A stretch of DNA of 41,999 bases from Micavibrio sp. (GTDB lineage Bacteria; Pseudomonadota; Alphaproteobacteria; Micavibrionales; Micavibrionaceae), in NCBI GenBank assembly GCA_030824805.1, contig JAPJRC010000012.1, positions 1-41,999 of the forward strand. Reading direction: 5' to 3'. Shown here in pieces: positions 1 through 7,979 of the stretch. The notes under the pieces are model-generated. The model had not been told where the DNA came from, made no database searches, and saw only the letters and a list, made by a program, of their open reading frames with translations. How positions within the stretch are numbered: position 1 is the stretch's first letter; every line of letters starts with the position of its first letter. The translations under genes and the position numbers were made by a program.

Positions 1-1
1 T

Positions 2-2818
2 TCCAGCTACCTGAAGAACCCCTCCAGCGTAGACCCGAGTTGGAAAGATTTCTTTATCACGCTGAACGACCGCGAGATTACGATCCTGCGCGAACTGCAC
101 GGCGCAAGCTGGACGCCGTCCGAAAACCGCCGCGACCAGAACGGTTTCGAAAATGTCGAACCCGCCAATTCAAACACCAACACCCACGGCGCGCCCGCGC
201 TTGCGGCCACCGGCGATGTCCGCGCCGCAGCTTTGGATTCCATCCGCGCGCTGCAACTGATCCGCGCCTACCGTGCGCGCGGCCACCTGATTTCCAATCT
301 TGATCCGCTCGGACTCAAAGTGATCGACTACCATCCGGAACTCGACCCTGCGCATTACGGTTTCACCGATGCCGACAAGGACAAGAAGATTTTTGTGGGC
401 GGCGTTATGGGCATGGACACCGTCACGCTCGACGAACTGATGACGGCCTTGAAACAAACCTACTCCGGCAATATCGGCGTGGAATTTCTGCATATGTCGG
501 ACCCTGCGGAAAAGCAGTGGATCCAGGAACGCATCGAGGGCCCGCGCAACCAGACGGATTTCACCGTCAACGGCAAGCGCGCGATCCTGCAGCGCCTGAC
601 GGCCGCCGAAAACTTTGAGAAATTCCTGCACACGAAATATGTCGGCACGAAACGCTTCGGTCTCGACGGCGGCGAAAGCATGATCCCCTGTATCGAGCAG
701 ATCATGAAACGCGGCGGCCAGCTCGGCCTCAAGGAAATCGTTGTCGGTATGGCCCACCGCGGCCGCCTGAACGTTCTCACCAACGTCATGGGCAAACCTT
801 TCACGGCTGTCTTCTCGGAATTCCAGGGCGTCTCGGCTGTTCCCGATGATGTTCAGGGTTCGGGCGACGTGAAATACCACCTCGGCACATCTTCCGACCG
901 TGATTTTGATGGCAATACCATCCACCTGTCGCTTACCGCCAACCCGTCGCACCTCGAATGCGTCAACCCTGTGGTTATCGGCAAGGTCCGCGCGAAACAG
1001 GCGCAGCGCGGCGACGAAGACGGCACGATGGTTATGCCGATGCTTATCCACGGCGATGCCGCCTTTGCGGGTCAGGGTGTTGTGCCTGAAACGCTGATGA
1101 TGTCCGATCTGCCGGGCTACCGTATCGGCGGCACGATGCACATCGTCATCAACAACCAGATTGGTTTTACGACGCGTCCGCAATTCTCGCGCTCCGGTCC
1201 GTACTGCACGGACGTGGCCAAAATGGTCGGCGCGCCGATCTTCCACGTCAACGGCGATGATCCGGAAGCTGTTGTGCATGTCGCGCGCATTGCCACCGAA
1301 TACCGCCAGCAATTCAACAAGGACGTGGTTATCGACCTGTATTGCTACCGTCGCTTCGGCCACAACGAGGGCGACGAGCCGGCCTTTACACAGCCTTTGA
1401 TGTACAAACGCATCAAGGACAAGGTTACGACGCGCGAACTCTATGCGCAGCAACTGGTGAAAGAATCCGTTGTCACGGACGAAGAAGCCAAGGCGATGTC
1501 GGATGAATTCAACAAGTATCTCGAAGACGCCTTCGAAGCGACGAAGAGCTACAAGCCGAACAAGGCCGATTATCTCGAAGGCCGCTGGTCGGGCATGAAA
1601 GTGGCGTACGGCGATGACCGCCGCGGCGACACCGCCGTGCCGCTCGAGGCTCTCAAGGAAGTCGGTAACGTCGTTGCGACCATTCCATCCGGCTTTACGG
1701 CGAACCCGAAAATCGCGCGTCTTTTCGATACCAAGAAAAAGATGTTCGAAACCGGTAAGGAAATCGACTGGGCAACCGCCGAAGCTCTGGCTTTCGGCAC
1801 GCTTCTGAAAGACGGCTATGCCGTGCGTATTTCCGGTCAGGATGTTGGCCGCGGAACCTTCTCGCACCGTCATGCGATCATCTACGATCAAAACACGGAA
1901 GAGAAATACATCGCGCTTCAACATGTTGCCGATGGCCAACCAAAATTCGAAGCGCATGACTCGCCGCTCTCGGAATTTGCCGTGCTGGGCTTTGAATACG
2001 GCTACTCACTGGCGGAACCGAAAACGCTGACCATCTGGGAAGCGCAGTTCGGCGACTTCGTGAACGGCGCGCAAACCATCATCGACCAGTTCATATCTTC
2101 GGGTGAATCCAAATGGCTCCGCATGTCGGGTCTCGTCATGCTGCTGCCGCACGGCTACGAAGGGCAGGGGCCGGAACACTCTTCCGCACGTCCTGAGCGT
2201 TTCCTTGAATCCTGTGCCGAAGACAACTGGCAGATCACCAACATCACGACGCCCGCGAACTACTTCCACGCGTTGCGCCGCCAGATGTGCCGTGACTTCA
2301 GAAAACCGCTCATCAACATGTCGCCGAAATCGCTTCTGCGTCACAAGCTGGCGGTATCCGAGCTCGCGGAGTTCGGTCCGGGCACGACCTTCCACCGCGT
2401 TCTCTGGGACACGGACAAGGACACGCTGGCCAAGCCGAAAGACATCAAGCGTATCGTGCTCTGCACAGGCAAGGTCTACTACGACCTCTTGCAGGAACGC
2501 CGCGAGAGAAAGATCGACAATGTGATGATCCTGCGTGTGGAACAGCTCTATCCGTTCCCGCACAAGACGATTGCAGAAGAGTTGAAGAACTACCCGAACG
2601 CGGAAATCATCTGGTGCCAGGAAGAGCCACAGAACCAGGGCTACTGGCATTTCGTCGACCGCCGTATCGAGGCTGTGCTGACGGAAATCAAGCACAAGCC
2701 GGGTAATGGACGTCCGCGTTTTGTCGGCCGTATCCCGGCCGCCGCACCTGCCACGGGTCTTCTGGCCCGCCACCAGGCAGAGCAGACAAAACTCGTGAAC
2801 GAAGCTTTGACCGTTTAA
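2..2818 (+). CDS. sucA: 2-oxoglutarate dehydrogenase E1 component, 5' end missing
   Basis: This is the thiamine-diphosphate-dependent E1 subunit of the 2-oxoglutarate dehydrogenase complex. It decarboxylates 2-oxoglutarate and passes the succinyl group to the lipoyl arm of E2 (sucB, downstream). The frame is open from base 2, giving 938 visible codons. The first visible residues (YLKNPSSVDPSWKDFF) match the conserved E1 N-terminus, so only a few tens of residues should be missing. Family motifs include GMAHRGRLNVL near visible residue 250, the thiamine-diphosphate-binding stretch GDAAFAGQG near 350 and HVNGDDPEAV near 415. The C-terminal part (EQLYPFPHKTI, WCQEEPQNQGYW) is typical of SucA rather than of pyruvate dehydrogenase E1. 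A strong terminator follows, so sucB is not simply co-transcribed. Identity is very secure. Confidence 0.98.
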   Translation, partial: SSYLKNPSSVDPSWKDFFITLNDREITILRELHGASWTPSENRRDQNGFENVEPANSNTNTHGAPALAATGDVRAAALDSIRALQLIRAYRARGHLISNLDPLGLKVIDYHPELDPAHYGFTDADKDKKIFVGGVMGMDTVTLDELMTALKQTYSGNIGVEFLHMSDPAEKQWIQERIEGPRNQTDFTVNGKRAILQRLTAAENFEKFLHTKYVGTKRFGLDGGESMIPCIEQIMKRGGQLGLKEIVVGMAHRGRLNVLTNVMGKPFTAVFSEFQGVSAVPDDVQGSGDVKYHLGTSSDRDFDGNTIHLSLTANPSHLECVNPVVIGKVRAKQAQRGDEDGTMVMPMLIHGDAAFAGQGVVPETLMMSDLPGYRIGGTMHIVINNQIGFTTRPQFSRSGPYCTDVAKMVGAPIFHVNGDDPEAVVHVARIATEYRQQFNKDVVIDLYCYRRFGHNEGDEPAFTQPLMYKRIKDKVTTRELYAQQLVKESVVTDEEAKAMSDEFNKYLEDAFEATKSYKPNKADYLEGRWSGMKVAYGDDRRGDTAVPLEALKEVGNVVATIPSGFTANPKIARLFDTKKKMFETGKEIDWATAEALAFGTLLKDGYAVRISGQDVGRGTFSHRHAIIYDQNTEEKYIALQHVADGQPKFEAHDSPLSEFAVLGFEYGYSLAEPKTLTIWEAQFGDFVNGAQTIIDQFISSGESKWLRMSGLVMLLPHGYEGQGPEHSSARPERFLESCAEDNWQITNITTPANYFHALRRQMCRDFRKPLINMSPKSLLRHKLAVSELAEFGPGTTFHRVLWDTDKDTLAKPKDIKRIVLCTGKVYYDLLQERRERKIDNVMILRVEQLYPFPHKTIAEELKNYPNAEIIWCQEEPQNQGYWHFVDRRIEAVLTEIKHKPGNGRPRFVGRIPAAAPATGLLARHQAEQTKLVNEALTV

Positions 2819-2880
2819 TTCCAAACGGTTAGGCCTATTGCCCGTTTTTTAGGGTTGCATGCCGAAATATTTTCATATCA

Positions 2881-2914
2881 ATATCACCCCTCCCGCGAGG
2901 GGTGATATTTTTTT
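2881..2914 (+). terminator. Rho-independent terminator after sucA
   Basis: A perfect 12-bp stem (2881-2892 with 2897-2908) closes on a 4-base CCGC loop and runs into seven T residues. It lies 62 bases after the sucA stop and just before the ribosome-binding site of the next gene. Confidence 0.93.
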
Positions 2915-2926
2915 AAGGATGTAAAA

Positions 2927-3667
2927 ATGGGTCTGCCTTCGAACCTGCATATTATAGACGATATTCACGATCCGCTTTCGCCGATCGGCCGCCTCACCAC
3001 GATCCATGCCACCAACGGCACCTTTGCATATGATGCAGATCTGATCGTGCCGACGGCGCTCGCAGGTTTTCAATACATCGCGGAAAGCCGCGCGCTCCAT
3101 AAAAAGCACCAGAATTTCCTGATCGCCGTGAATTCGGATGCGAGCATGGCCGCCATCATGGATGCGAAAAACGCACCGCAATCCGAACGCGATGCGCTGG
3201 AAGACCAGCAGACGCGCGCGCTGAAGGTTGCGCTGCCGCTCGCACTCCAGCATCCCGAACGTTCTATCTTCGTTGCGTTTTATGATGAAACGACGCCGAA
3301 CGAGCTGTACCGCGCGCTGGCTTACGAAGTGAACGCCGATCTCTACACGCTGCACAAATGGGGGTATGGCACAACGCCTGATGCGCCGAAGATCGAAGGT
3401 TCGGAATATTTCGGTATCACGCTGGGCTTCCCGCTGCCCAACGATAAGAAACCCGTTTGTTATGACACCACGCCGCCGGATAGCAACAGCCATATCTGCG
3501 TGTTCAAGCTGACCGAACAAAACGGTACCCAGCCTCCGTATCTTTCCACCGAAGGCAAAGTGCTCTTCCCTGTTGCGAATCCTTCGCTGGAACGCCACAC
3601 ACAGATCGGCTCTGTGGCCGATACCGTTCGCCGTATCATCGGTGAAGAGCCGAAACAGCAATTGTAA
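2927..3667 (+). CDS. RfaE2-like nucleotidyltransferase-fold protein without HxGH motif
   Basis: A 246-residue protein. Its order of motifs follows the cytidylyltransferase-fold family of RfaE2/HldE-C, which adenylylates heptose 1-phosphate. TNGTF at residues 29-33 resembles the TNGCFD strand, FLIAVNSDASM at 64-74 the VNSDAS motif, and FYDETTPNEL at 118-127 the F-EDTP-L segment. The catalytic HxGH that should follow TNG-F is absent; DADLIVPTAL stands there instead. The nucleotidyl-transfer chemistry of the family is therefore unlikely in its usual form, and the protein may be a binding or regulatory homologue. AAGGA lies 8 bases upstream of the ATG. The gene sits between sucA and sucB, 5 bases before the next hypothetical gene. 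The fold assignment is inferred by eye from motifs; the specific role is unknown. Confidence 0.6.
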   Translation: MGLPSNLHIIDDIHDPLSPIGRLTTIHATNGTFAYDADLIVPTALAGFQYIAESRALHKKHQNFLIAVNSDASMAAIMDAKNAPQSERDALEDQQTRALKVALPLALQHPERSIFVAFYDETTPNELYRALAYEVNADLYTLHKWGYGTTPDAPKIEGSEYFGITLGFPLPNDKKPVCYDTTPPDSNSHICVFKLTEQNGTQPPYLSTEGKVLFPVANPSLERHTQIGSVADTVRRIIGEEPKQQL

Positions 3668-3672
3668 TCGCC

Positions 3673-4704
3673 ATGGACCGGCCAGACGCAGACCTCTACA
3701 TCCCCGAGGCTCGCTACATAAAGGCGGACGGCTTAGAACAGATAATCCAACCGGTGGGCACGCGCCTGCGTCCGGGCAGCGCGTATTACAATCGCTATGA
3801 ACACAAAGGACACATCAAATGTCTGTGCTGTGAATCACCGATGCGGTTTCACGAAGGCAGTTCTGTAGCAGGCGGAAGCTCGGGTGTCGGGGCACGCTCT
3901 TATTTCGCGCCGGTTAAAAAACACGATGACGATTGCATCCGCAGCCTGCACAAACCTTCGCCGGAAGGGCAGAAGGTAGATCGCACAAAGGGCTACCGCA
4001 TCCACATCAATACGCGTGAATTCTCATCCGAATTCAACAAGCGTTCGGGTGTTTATGAAGTCAATCAGGACGGCTATGTCACGGCCATCAACGATCCCGA
4101 TCTGAAAGACCGTGAAATTTACGTCGTCAAGGACGTGAAAGACGTTGTGGCGCTGATGGTGAAGGGCAATCCCCGGCACCTGAAGGATTCAAAAGTCATC
4201 TTCGGCAATGAATCCGTCGACTGGCTGGATTTCTGCATACCGCTGAACCGCGAAGACCGCTACCGTAAACTGGTGGACCGCGCCATCGCCGCGAAATCCG
4301 AAGACGAATTGCCTTTTGCGTTATTGCACATCCGTACAACCGAAGGCCGTGTGTTCAGGGGCTTCGAACCGCAGGCCGGCAGCAACATTCCCGCGACACG
4401 TATCCCCTATGGCCGCGATGACCGCGGCAAGAAACGAGAGATCGAACCGTCGGCGGATGTCAAAAACCGCCACAACACGCATGTCATGTGGGGCTTTCAG
4501 GACAAGGGCGATTACCTTGTCATGGGTGTCGTTCGCCATAACACTTTCAAGGGTGATTTCAAAACCATTGAATACCTGAATGTGACGGTCGATCATGCCG
4601 GCCAGTTCCAGAAGGTTGATATGGACAATCTGGAAAAAGAGGCGAAAGCTGCCGTCGCCGCCCGCCGCGGAAGCGGGCCGGAATCCGCGCCTTCCGGCCC
4701 GTAA
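3673..4704 (+). CDS. Hypothetical protein with N-terminal CoiA-like cysteine cluster
   Basis: A 343-residue soluble protein of unknown function. Cys50, Cys52 and Cys53 (KCLCCESPM), then a YFAP segment and His84 and Cys88 (KKHDDDC), form a plausible zinc site. The layout, a cysteine knuckle followed by F-A and a later Cys, resembles the N-terminal zinc domain of CoiA-like proteins, but no nuclease motif was recognised. The C-terminal tail is Ala/Arg/Pro-rich. The gene follows the RfaE2-like gene by 5 bases and is probably co-transcribed with it. The Shine-Dalgarno before the ATG is weak, so the start is less certain than the frame. Confidence 0.8.
   Translation: MDRPDADLYIPEARYIKADGLEQIIQPVGTRLRPGSAYYNRYEHKGHIKCLCCESPMRFHEGSSVAGGSSGVGARSYFAPVKKHDDDCIRSLHKPSPEGQKVDRTKGYRIHINTREFSSEFNKRSGVYEVNQDGYVTAINDPDLKDREIYVVKDVKDVVALMVKGNPRHLKDSKVIFGNESVDWLDFCIPLNREDRYRKLVDRAIAAKSEDELPFALLHIRTTEGRVFRGFEPQAGSNIPATRIPYGRDDRGKKREIEPSADVKNRHNTHVMWGFQDKGDYLVMGVVRHNTFKGDFKTIEYLNVTVDHAGQFQKVDMDNLEKEAKAAVAARRGSGPESAPSGP
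4674..4701 (+). other. Strong hairpin ending at a stop codon, no U-tract
   Basis: A 10-bp perfect stem (4674-4683 with 4692-4701) and an 8-base loop end directly before the TAA of the preceding gene. The bases after it are A-rich, not T-rich, so it is not a canonical terminator for the plus strand. It could stabilise the 3' end of the message or mark a processing point. Confidence 0.4.
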
Positions 4705-4720
4705 AAAACGCCGCTCGCCC

Positions 4721-4749
4721 TTGACCTCGGGCGCGTCATCCGCCACATT
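4721..4749 (+). promoter_or_regulatory. Candidate promoter for sucB
   Basis: TTGACC at 4721-4726 and CACATT at 4744-4749 are 17 bases apart, 38 bases ahead of the sucB ATG. The -35 is good and the -10 weak. Confidence 0.35.
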
Positions 4750-4787
4750 AGGCCCGTAATAACCAACAGCTCCAAAAGAAGATAAAA

Positions 4788-6074
4788 ATGGCCGAAATCA
4801 AAGTCCCGACCCTTGGTGAATCCGTCTCCGAAGCCACCGTTGCCAAATGGCTCAAGAAAGAAGGGGACGCTGTCGCCGCCGACGAAACCATCGTCGAACT
4901 GGAAACGGACAAGGTCACGCTGGAAGTGAACGCACCTTCCGCCGGTGTTATCTCCCGCATCATCGCGCCGGAAGGCACCAATGTTGGTGTTGGCGCCATC
5001 CTCGGTGAAATCGGCGCTGGTTCTGCCGCAAACGACACCAAAGGCACACCGAAAGTAGATCCTGTGGCACCGCCGCCTGCCGCGCCCGCACCGGCGGTCG
5101 CTGTGCAGCCCGCACCGACCGCCGCAACATCCGAAGTCACCGTGCCGTCCGACGAAGGCCGCAACGGCCCCGCCGCCAACAAGATGATGGCCGACAACAA
5201 GATCGATCCTTCTTCCGTTCAGGGCACCGGCAAAGACGGCCGCGTGACAAAGGGCGATGTCATCAACCATATCGAAGGTGGCGCGCAAGCTGCTCCCGCC
5301 GCGCCTGCGAAACAATCGCCGCCGCCGCAAACATCCTTCCCGTCCACGCCCGCCGCGCCGCGCGTTGCCGGTCCGCGTGAAGAGCGCGTGAAGATGACGC
5401 GTCTGCGCCAGTCGATCGCAAAGCGCCTGAAAGAAGCGCAAAACACTGCCGCCATGCTTACGACGTTCAACGAAGTCGACATGACCGCCGTTATGGAGAT
5501 GCGCAACAACTACAAAGACGCGTTCGAAAAGAAATACAAAACCAAGCTCGGTTTCATGTCCTTCTTCGTGAAGGCCGCCGTCAACGCGCTGAAAGAATTC
5601 CCGGCCGTTAACGCCGAAATCGACGGCGATGAAATCGTCTATAAAAACTATTACGATCTCGGCGTTGCCGTATCGACGCCGCAAGGCCTCGTGGTTCCTG
5701 TCGTTAAGGATTGCGATTCCAAGAACATGGCGCAGATCGAAAAAGACATCGCCGAAATGGGCGGCCGTGCGAAAGACGGCAAGCTGACCATGGACGAAAT
5801 GAAGGGCGGCACGTTCACCATCACGAACGGCGGTATCTTCGGCTCCATGCTGTCGACGCCGATCCTGAACACACCGCAAGTCGCGATTCTTGGCATGCAC
5901 AACATTGTACAGCGTCCGGTCGTCATGCCGAACGGTGATATCAAGGCCCGCCCGATCATGTATCTGGCCATGTCTTACGATCACCGTATCATCGACGGCA
6001 AGGAAGCGGTCAGCTTCCTCGTGCGCATAAAGCAGGCGCTGGAAGACCCGCAACGTCTCGTTCTTGAAATCTAA
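4788..6074 (+). CDS. sucB: Dihydrolipoamide succinyltransferase (E2 of 2-oxoglutarate dehydrogenase)
   Basis: This 428-residue E2 core subunit transfers the succinyl group from its lipoyl arm to CoA. The lipoyl domain spans about residues 1-78, with the lipoylated Lys42 in ETDKVTLEV. A Pro/Ala-rich linker (about 84-112) leads to an E3/E1-binding domain (about 122-162, with the GTGKDGRVTKGDV signature), a second Pro/Ala linker, and the catalytic domain from about 195. The catalytic His399 and Asp403 are present in DHRIIDG. An AGAAG Shine-Dalgarno precedes the ATG. The ETDKVTLEV lipoyl signature and the sucA neighbour point to the succinyl rather than the acetyl enzyme. Length is typical. Confidence 0.97.
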   Translation: MAEIKVPTLGESVSEATVAKWLKKEGDAVAADETIVELETDKVTLEVNAPSAGVISRIIAPEGTNVGVGAILGEIGAGSAANDTKGTPKVDPVAPPPAAPAPAVAVQPAPTAATSEVTVPSDEGRNGPAANKMMADNKIDPSSVQGTGKDGRVTKGDVINHIEGGAQAAPAAPAKQSPPPQTSFPSTPAAPRVAGPREERVKMTRLRQSIAKRLKEAQNTAAMLTTFNEVDMTAVMEMRNNYKDAFEKKYKTKLGFMSFFVKAAVNALKEFPAVNAEIDGDEIVYKNYYDLGVAVSTPQGLVVPVVKDCDSKNMAQIEKDIAEMGGRAKDGKLTMDEMKGGTFTITNGGIFGSMLSTPILNTPQVAILGMHNIVQRPVVMPNGDIKARPIMYLAMSYDHRIIDGKEAVSFLVRIKQALEDPQRLVLEI

Positions 6075-6078
6075 TTTT

Positions 6079-6106
6079 AAAAGCCCCGCACCGTGCGGGG
6101 CTTTTT
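6079..6106 (+). terminator. Rho-independent terminator after sucB
   Basis: A 12-bp stem (6079-6090 with 6094-6105) with a CCG loop ends in TTTTT, five bases after the sucB stop codon. It isolates sucB from the HAD gene. Confidence 0.93.
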
Positions 6107-6119
6107 ACAGGAAAAGCAT

Positions 6120-6788
6120 ATGATCAAACTTTGTATTTTTGATTTCGATGGAACGCTCTGCGCAAGCCATGAAGCCATCCTGCATTGCATGGGGCGTACG
6201 TTCGACCATTACGATCATCCCCGGCCCGACCGCGATACGCTCGACATGGCCATCCGCAAAAGCATCGGTGTGGCCGAGACATTCGCCAGCCTGCATCAGA
6301 GCGGGCTTACAAAGGAAGAATCCTATGCGTGGCGTGAAAGTTACCGCACCATATACAATGATGGCGAAGGCCTTGCACGTTCGACATTGTTTGAAGGCAC
6401 GAAAGAAATTCTCTCTCATCTCAAAGATGCCGATATTCCAGCGATCATACTAAGCAACAAAGGGGAGACGGCGGTGCTGAACGCGCTTGCGCATTTCGGG
6501 CTTGGTCCATACTTTCATATGGTGATTGCCGAGCGTGACGGGCTCGTTTTGAAACCCGATCCTTCCTCGTGGCATGAACTGATCTCTCCGGCCTATCCGC
6601 ATATAGACCCCGAACAGGTGCTGATGATCGGTGATGCGCCGCCGGATCTTTTATACGCACGTAACATAGGCGCGAAATCTTGCTGGGCGCGGTACGGCCA
6701 CGGCGATCATGATATATGCATGGCGCATGAACCCGATTACATCATCGATACGTTGATGGATGTGAAACCGATCGTGTTTCAGGTGTAG
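6120..6788 (+). CDS. HAD-superfamily phosphatase, Gph-like
   Basis: A 222-residue haloacid-dehalogenase hydrolase. Motif I is DFDGT with nucleophile Asp8 and Asp10. An alpha-helical cap follows at about 15-85. Motif II is the Ser of LSNKG near residue 115, motif III is the Lys of LKPDP near 145, and motif IV is GDAPPD near 175. This arrangement is that of phosphoglycolate phosphatase and nucleotidase-like HADs; the substrate cannot be told from sequence. The start at 6120 is preferred over an upstream in-frame ATG at 6093, because 6093 lies inside the sucB terminator hairpin and AGGA sits 7 bases before 6120. It is convergent with the deaminase gene and overlaps it by 10 bases. Confidence 0.88.
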   Translation: MIKLCIFDFDGTLCASHEAILHCMGRTFDHYDHPRPDRDTLDMAIRKSIGVAETFASLHQSGLTKEESYAWRESYRTIYNDGEGLARSTLFEGTKEILSHLKDADIPAIILSNKGETAVLNALAHFGLGPYFHMVIAERDGLVLKPDPSSWHELISPAYPHIDPEQVLMIGDAPPDLLYARNIGAKSCWARYGHGDHDICMAHEPDYIIDTLMDVKPIVFQV

Positions 6789-7756
6789 GTAATGATACCC
6801 GCATCGGCGAGTTTTTTCATCGCTTCCAGCGCGGAAGGATCGCGTGCCTTCCGCGGATTGCCGATGGTGATGCGTTTGATACCCGCACCGACAAGGTTTA
6901 CCTGCTCACGGCTGGTGGGCACCTGCGAACAGAACAGATAGCCATCAATAATCTTCATGCCGTGGCGTGCCGTATACATCAGCAGGCGGTTCACAGGTTC
7001 CTGAAAGAAGCTGTATTTCTCTTCATGCCGTTCGATCATGCCGATATCGTCGGGATCTTCCATGGTAAAGCCCGTAACGGCGTGCCCGCGCACGGTTAGT
7101 GAAACCGTCTTTCCGTGCTCGTCGCGCACGAAAGCGACCGCGAATTTGCGTGTCTGGTGAATCTTGAATGCGTTGGCGAGAATTTCGGTGAACACGGCTT
7201 CGCCCGGCGCCTGTACGGGCTCGCGGTATATGGGGGAGTCTTCCGCGGCGATGAAATGCTCCGGCGCTTCGTAGATGGGCACAAGCCGTTCGTCTTTGCG
7301 CCAGATTTCATAGACGCTGATGCCGGCCTTTTCGCAAATCTGCATCGACATGGTCTGGAAATGCCCACCGCGGCGCGCGAAGAAATCTTTTTCGAAACCT
7401 TTATGGTCGATATAGATGCGTTTGATGCCTGCCTCCGCGATATTCTTCGCGCAATTGGGACAGAACGGATCGGTAACGCAAAGGCTCGCGCCCTCGGTGG
7501 CGTGCGCGGCGGCGAGGATGCAGGCGGTTTCCGCATGCACGGTGCCCGAAGAATTGCCGATGTCGGTGTGAGTGCCGAAATGCTGGAGAATAGGCTGCGG
7601 CCAGTAATTGGTACGCGACACGCGGTTGCCCGTGCCGATCAGCGTGGCTGCCACTTTGTTGGTCGGGTGGGGGCTGCTAAGCACAATATCCACAGCTTCC
7701 TGCATGGCCAGAAAAGGCGAAAACGGCGTGGTGGAAGGGCTGTTATGGGCTTTCAT
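6779..7756 (-). CDS. Two-domain cytidine/dCMP deaminase-like protein, second domain degenerate
   Basis: A 325-residue protein. Residues about 15-150 form a zinc-dependent deaminase domain: His74-Ala-Glu76 (HAE) supplies a ligand and the proton shuttle, and Cys99 and Cys102 in DPFCPNC complete the site. Residues about 200-300 repeat the same pattern. The segment ending VGAGIKRITIG aligns without gaps to the first-domain segment ending AEAGIKRIYID, but the HAE position reads VNR and the two cysteines are replaced by Thr281 and Glu285. The C-terminal half therefore looks like a non-catalytic deaminase copy. Likely substrates are cytosine nucleotides or a related base, unproven. The gene faces away from the HAM1-LOG gene across a 223-base AT-rich gap. 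Confidence 0.75.
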   Translation of the reverse strand: MKAHNSPSTTPFSPFLAMQEAVDIVLSSPHPTNKVAATLIGTGNRVSRTNYWPQPILQHFGTHTDIGNSSGTVHAETACILAAAHATEGASLCVTDPFCPNCAKNIAEAGIKRIYIDHKGFEKDFFARRGGHFQTMSMQICEKAGISVYEIWRKDERLVPIYEAPEHFIAAEDSPIYREPVQAPGEAVFTEILANAFKIHQTRKFAVAFVRDEHGKTVSLTVRGHAVTGFTMEDPDDIGMIERHEEKYSFFQEPVNRLLMYTARHGMKIIDGYLFCSQVPTSREQVNLVGAGIKRITIGNPRKARDPSALEAMKKLADAGIITYT

Positions 7757-7979
7757 CGAGAATCGCTTGGGGCATTACCAGCCGATCATATAAATGGTCG
7801 TGCATATAACGCTTTGATTATGAATGGGTTTTATAAGTCGGATGAGGGGTACTGCGTGATTGAGGTGTCACAGTCTCATAACGTACCACAACCGCTTAGA
7901 AATGCAAGGAATTTAATTTATGAAAAATATCTTGCAGATTTTTGCCTAATTATATAAGCATTTTCTTACCAATACGGGT

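Noticed and set aside
170..1957. 595-codon open frame on the minus strand opposite sucA
   Set aside because: It is the antisense of a strongly conserved coding region; GC-rich codon bias keeps such frames open. The same holds for the long frames opposite atpD (25898-27619) and lysS (35147-36706).
7757..7979. AT-rich gap between the divergent deaminase and HAM1-LOG genes, including a short plus-strand frame ending at 7957
   Set aside because: The frame has no Shine-Dalgarno and reads as chance sequence. The gap should hold divergent promoters, and TATAAG-like boxes are present, but no spacing good enough to report as a site; no tRNA or riboswitch fold was seen.
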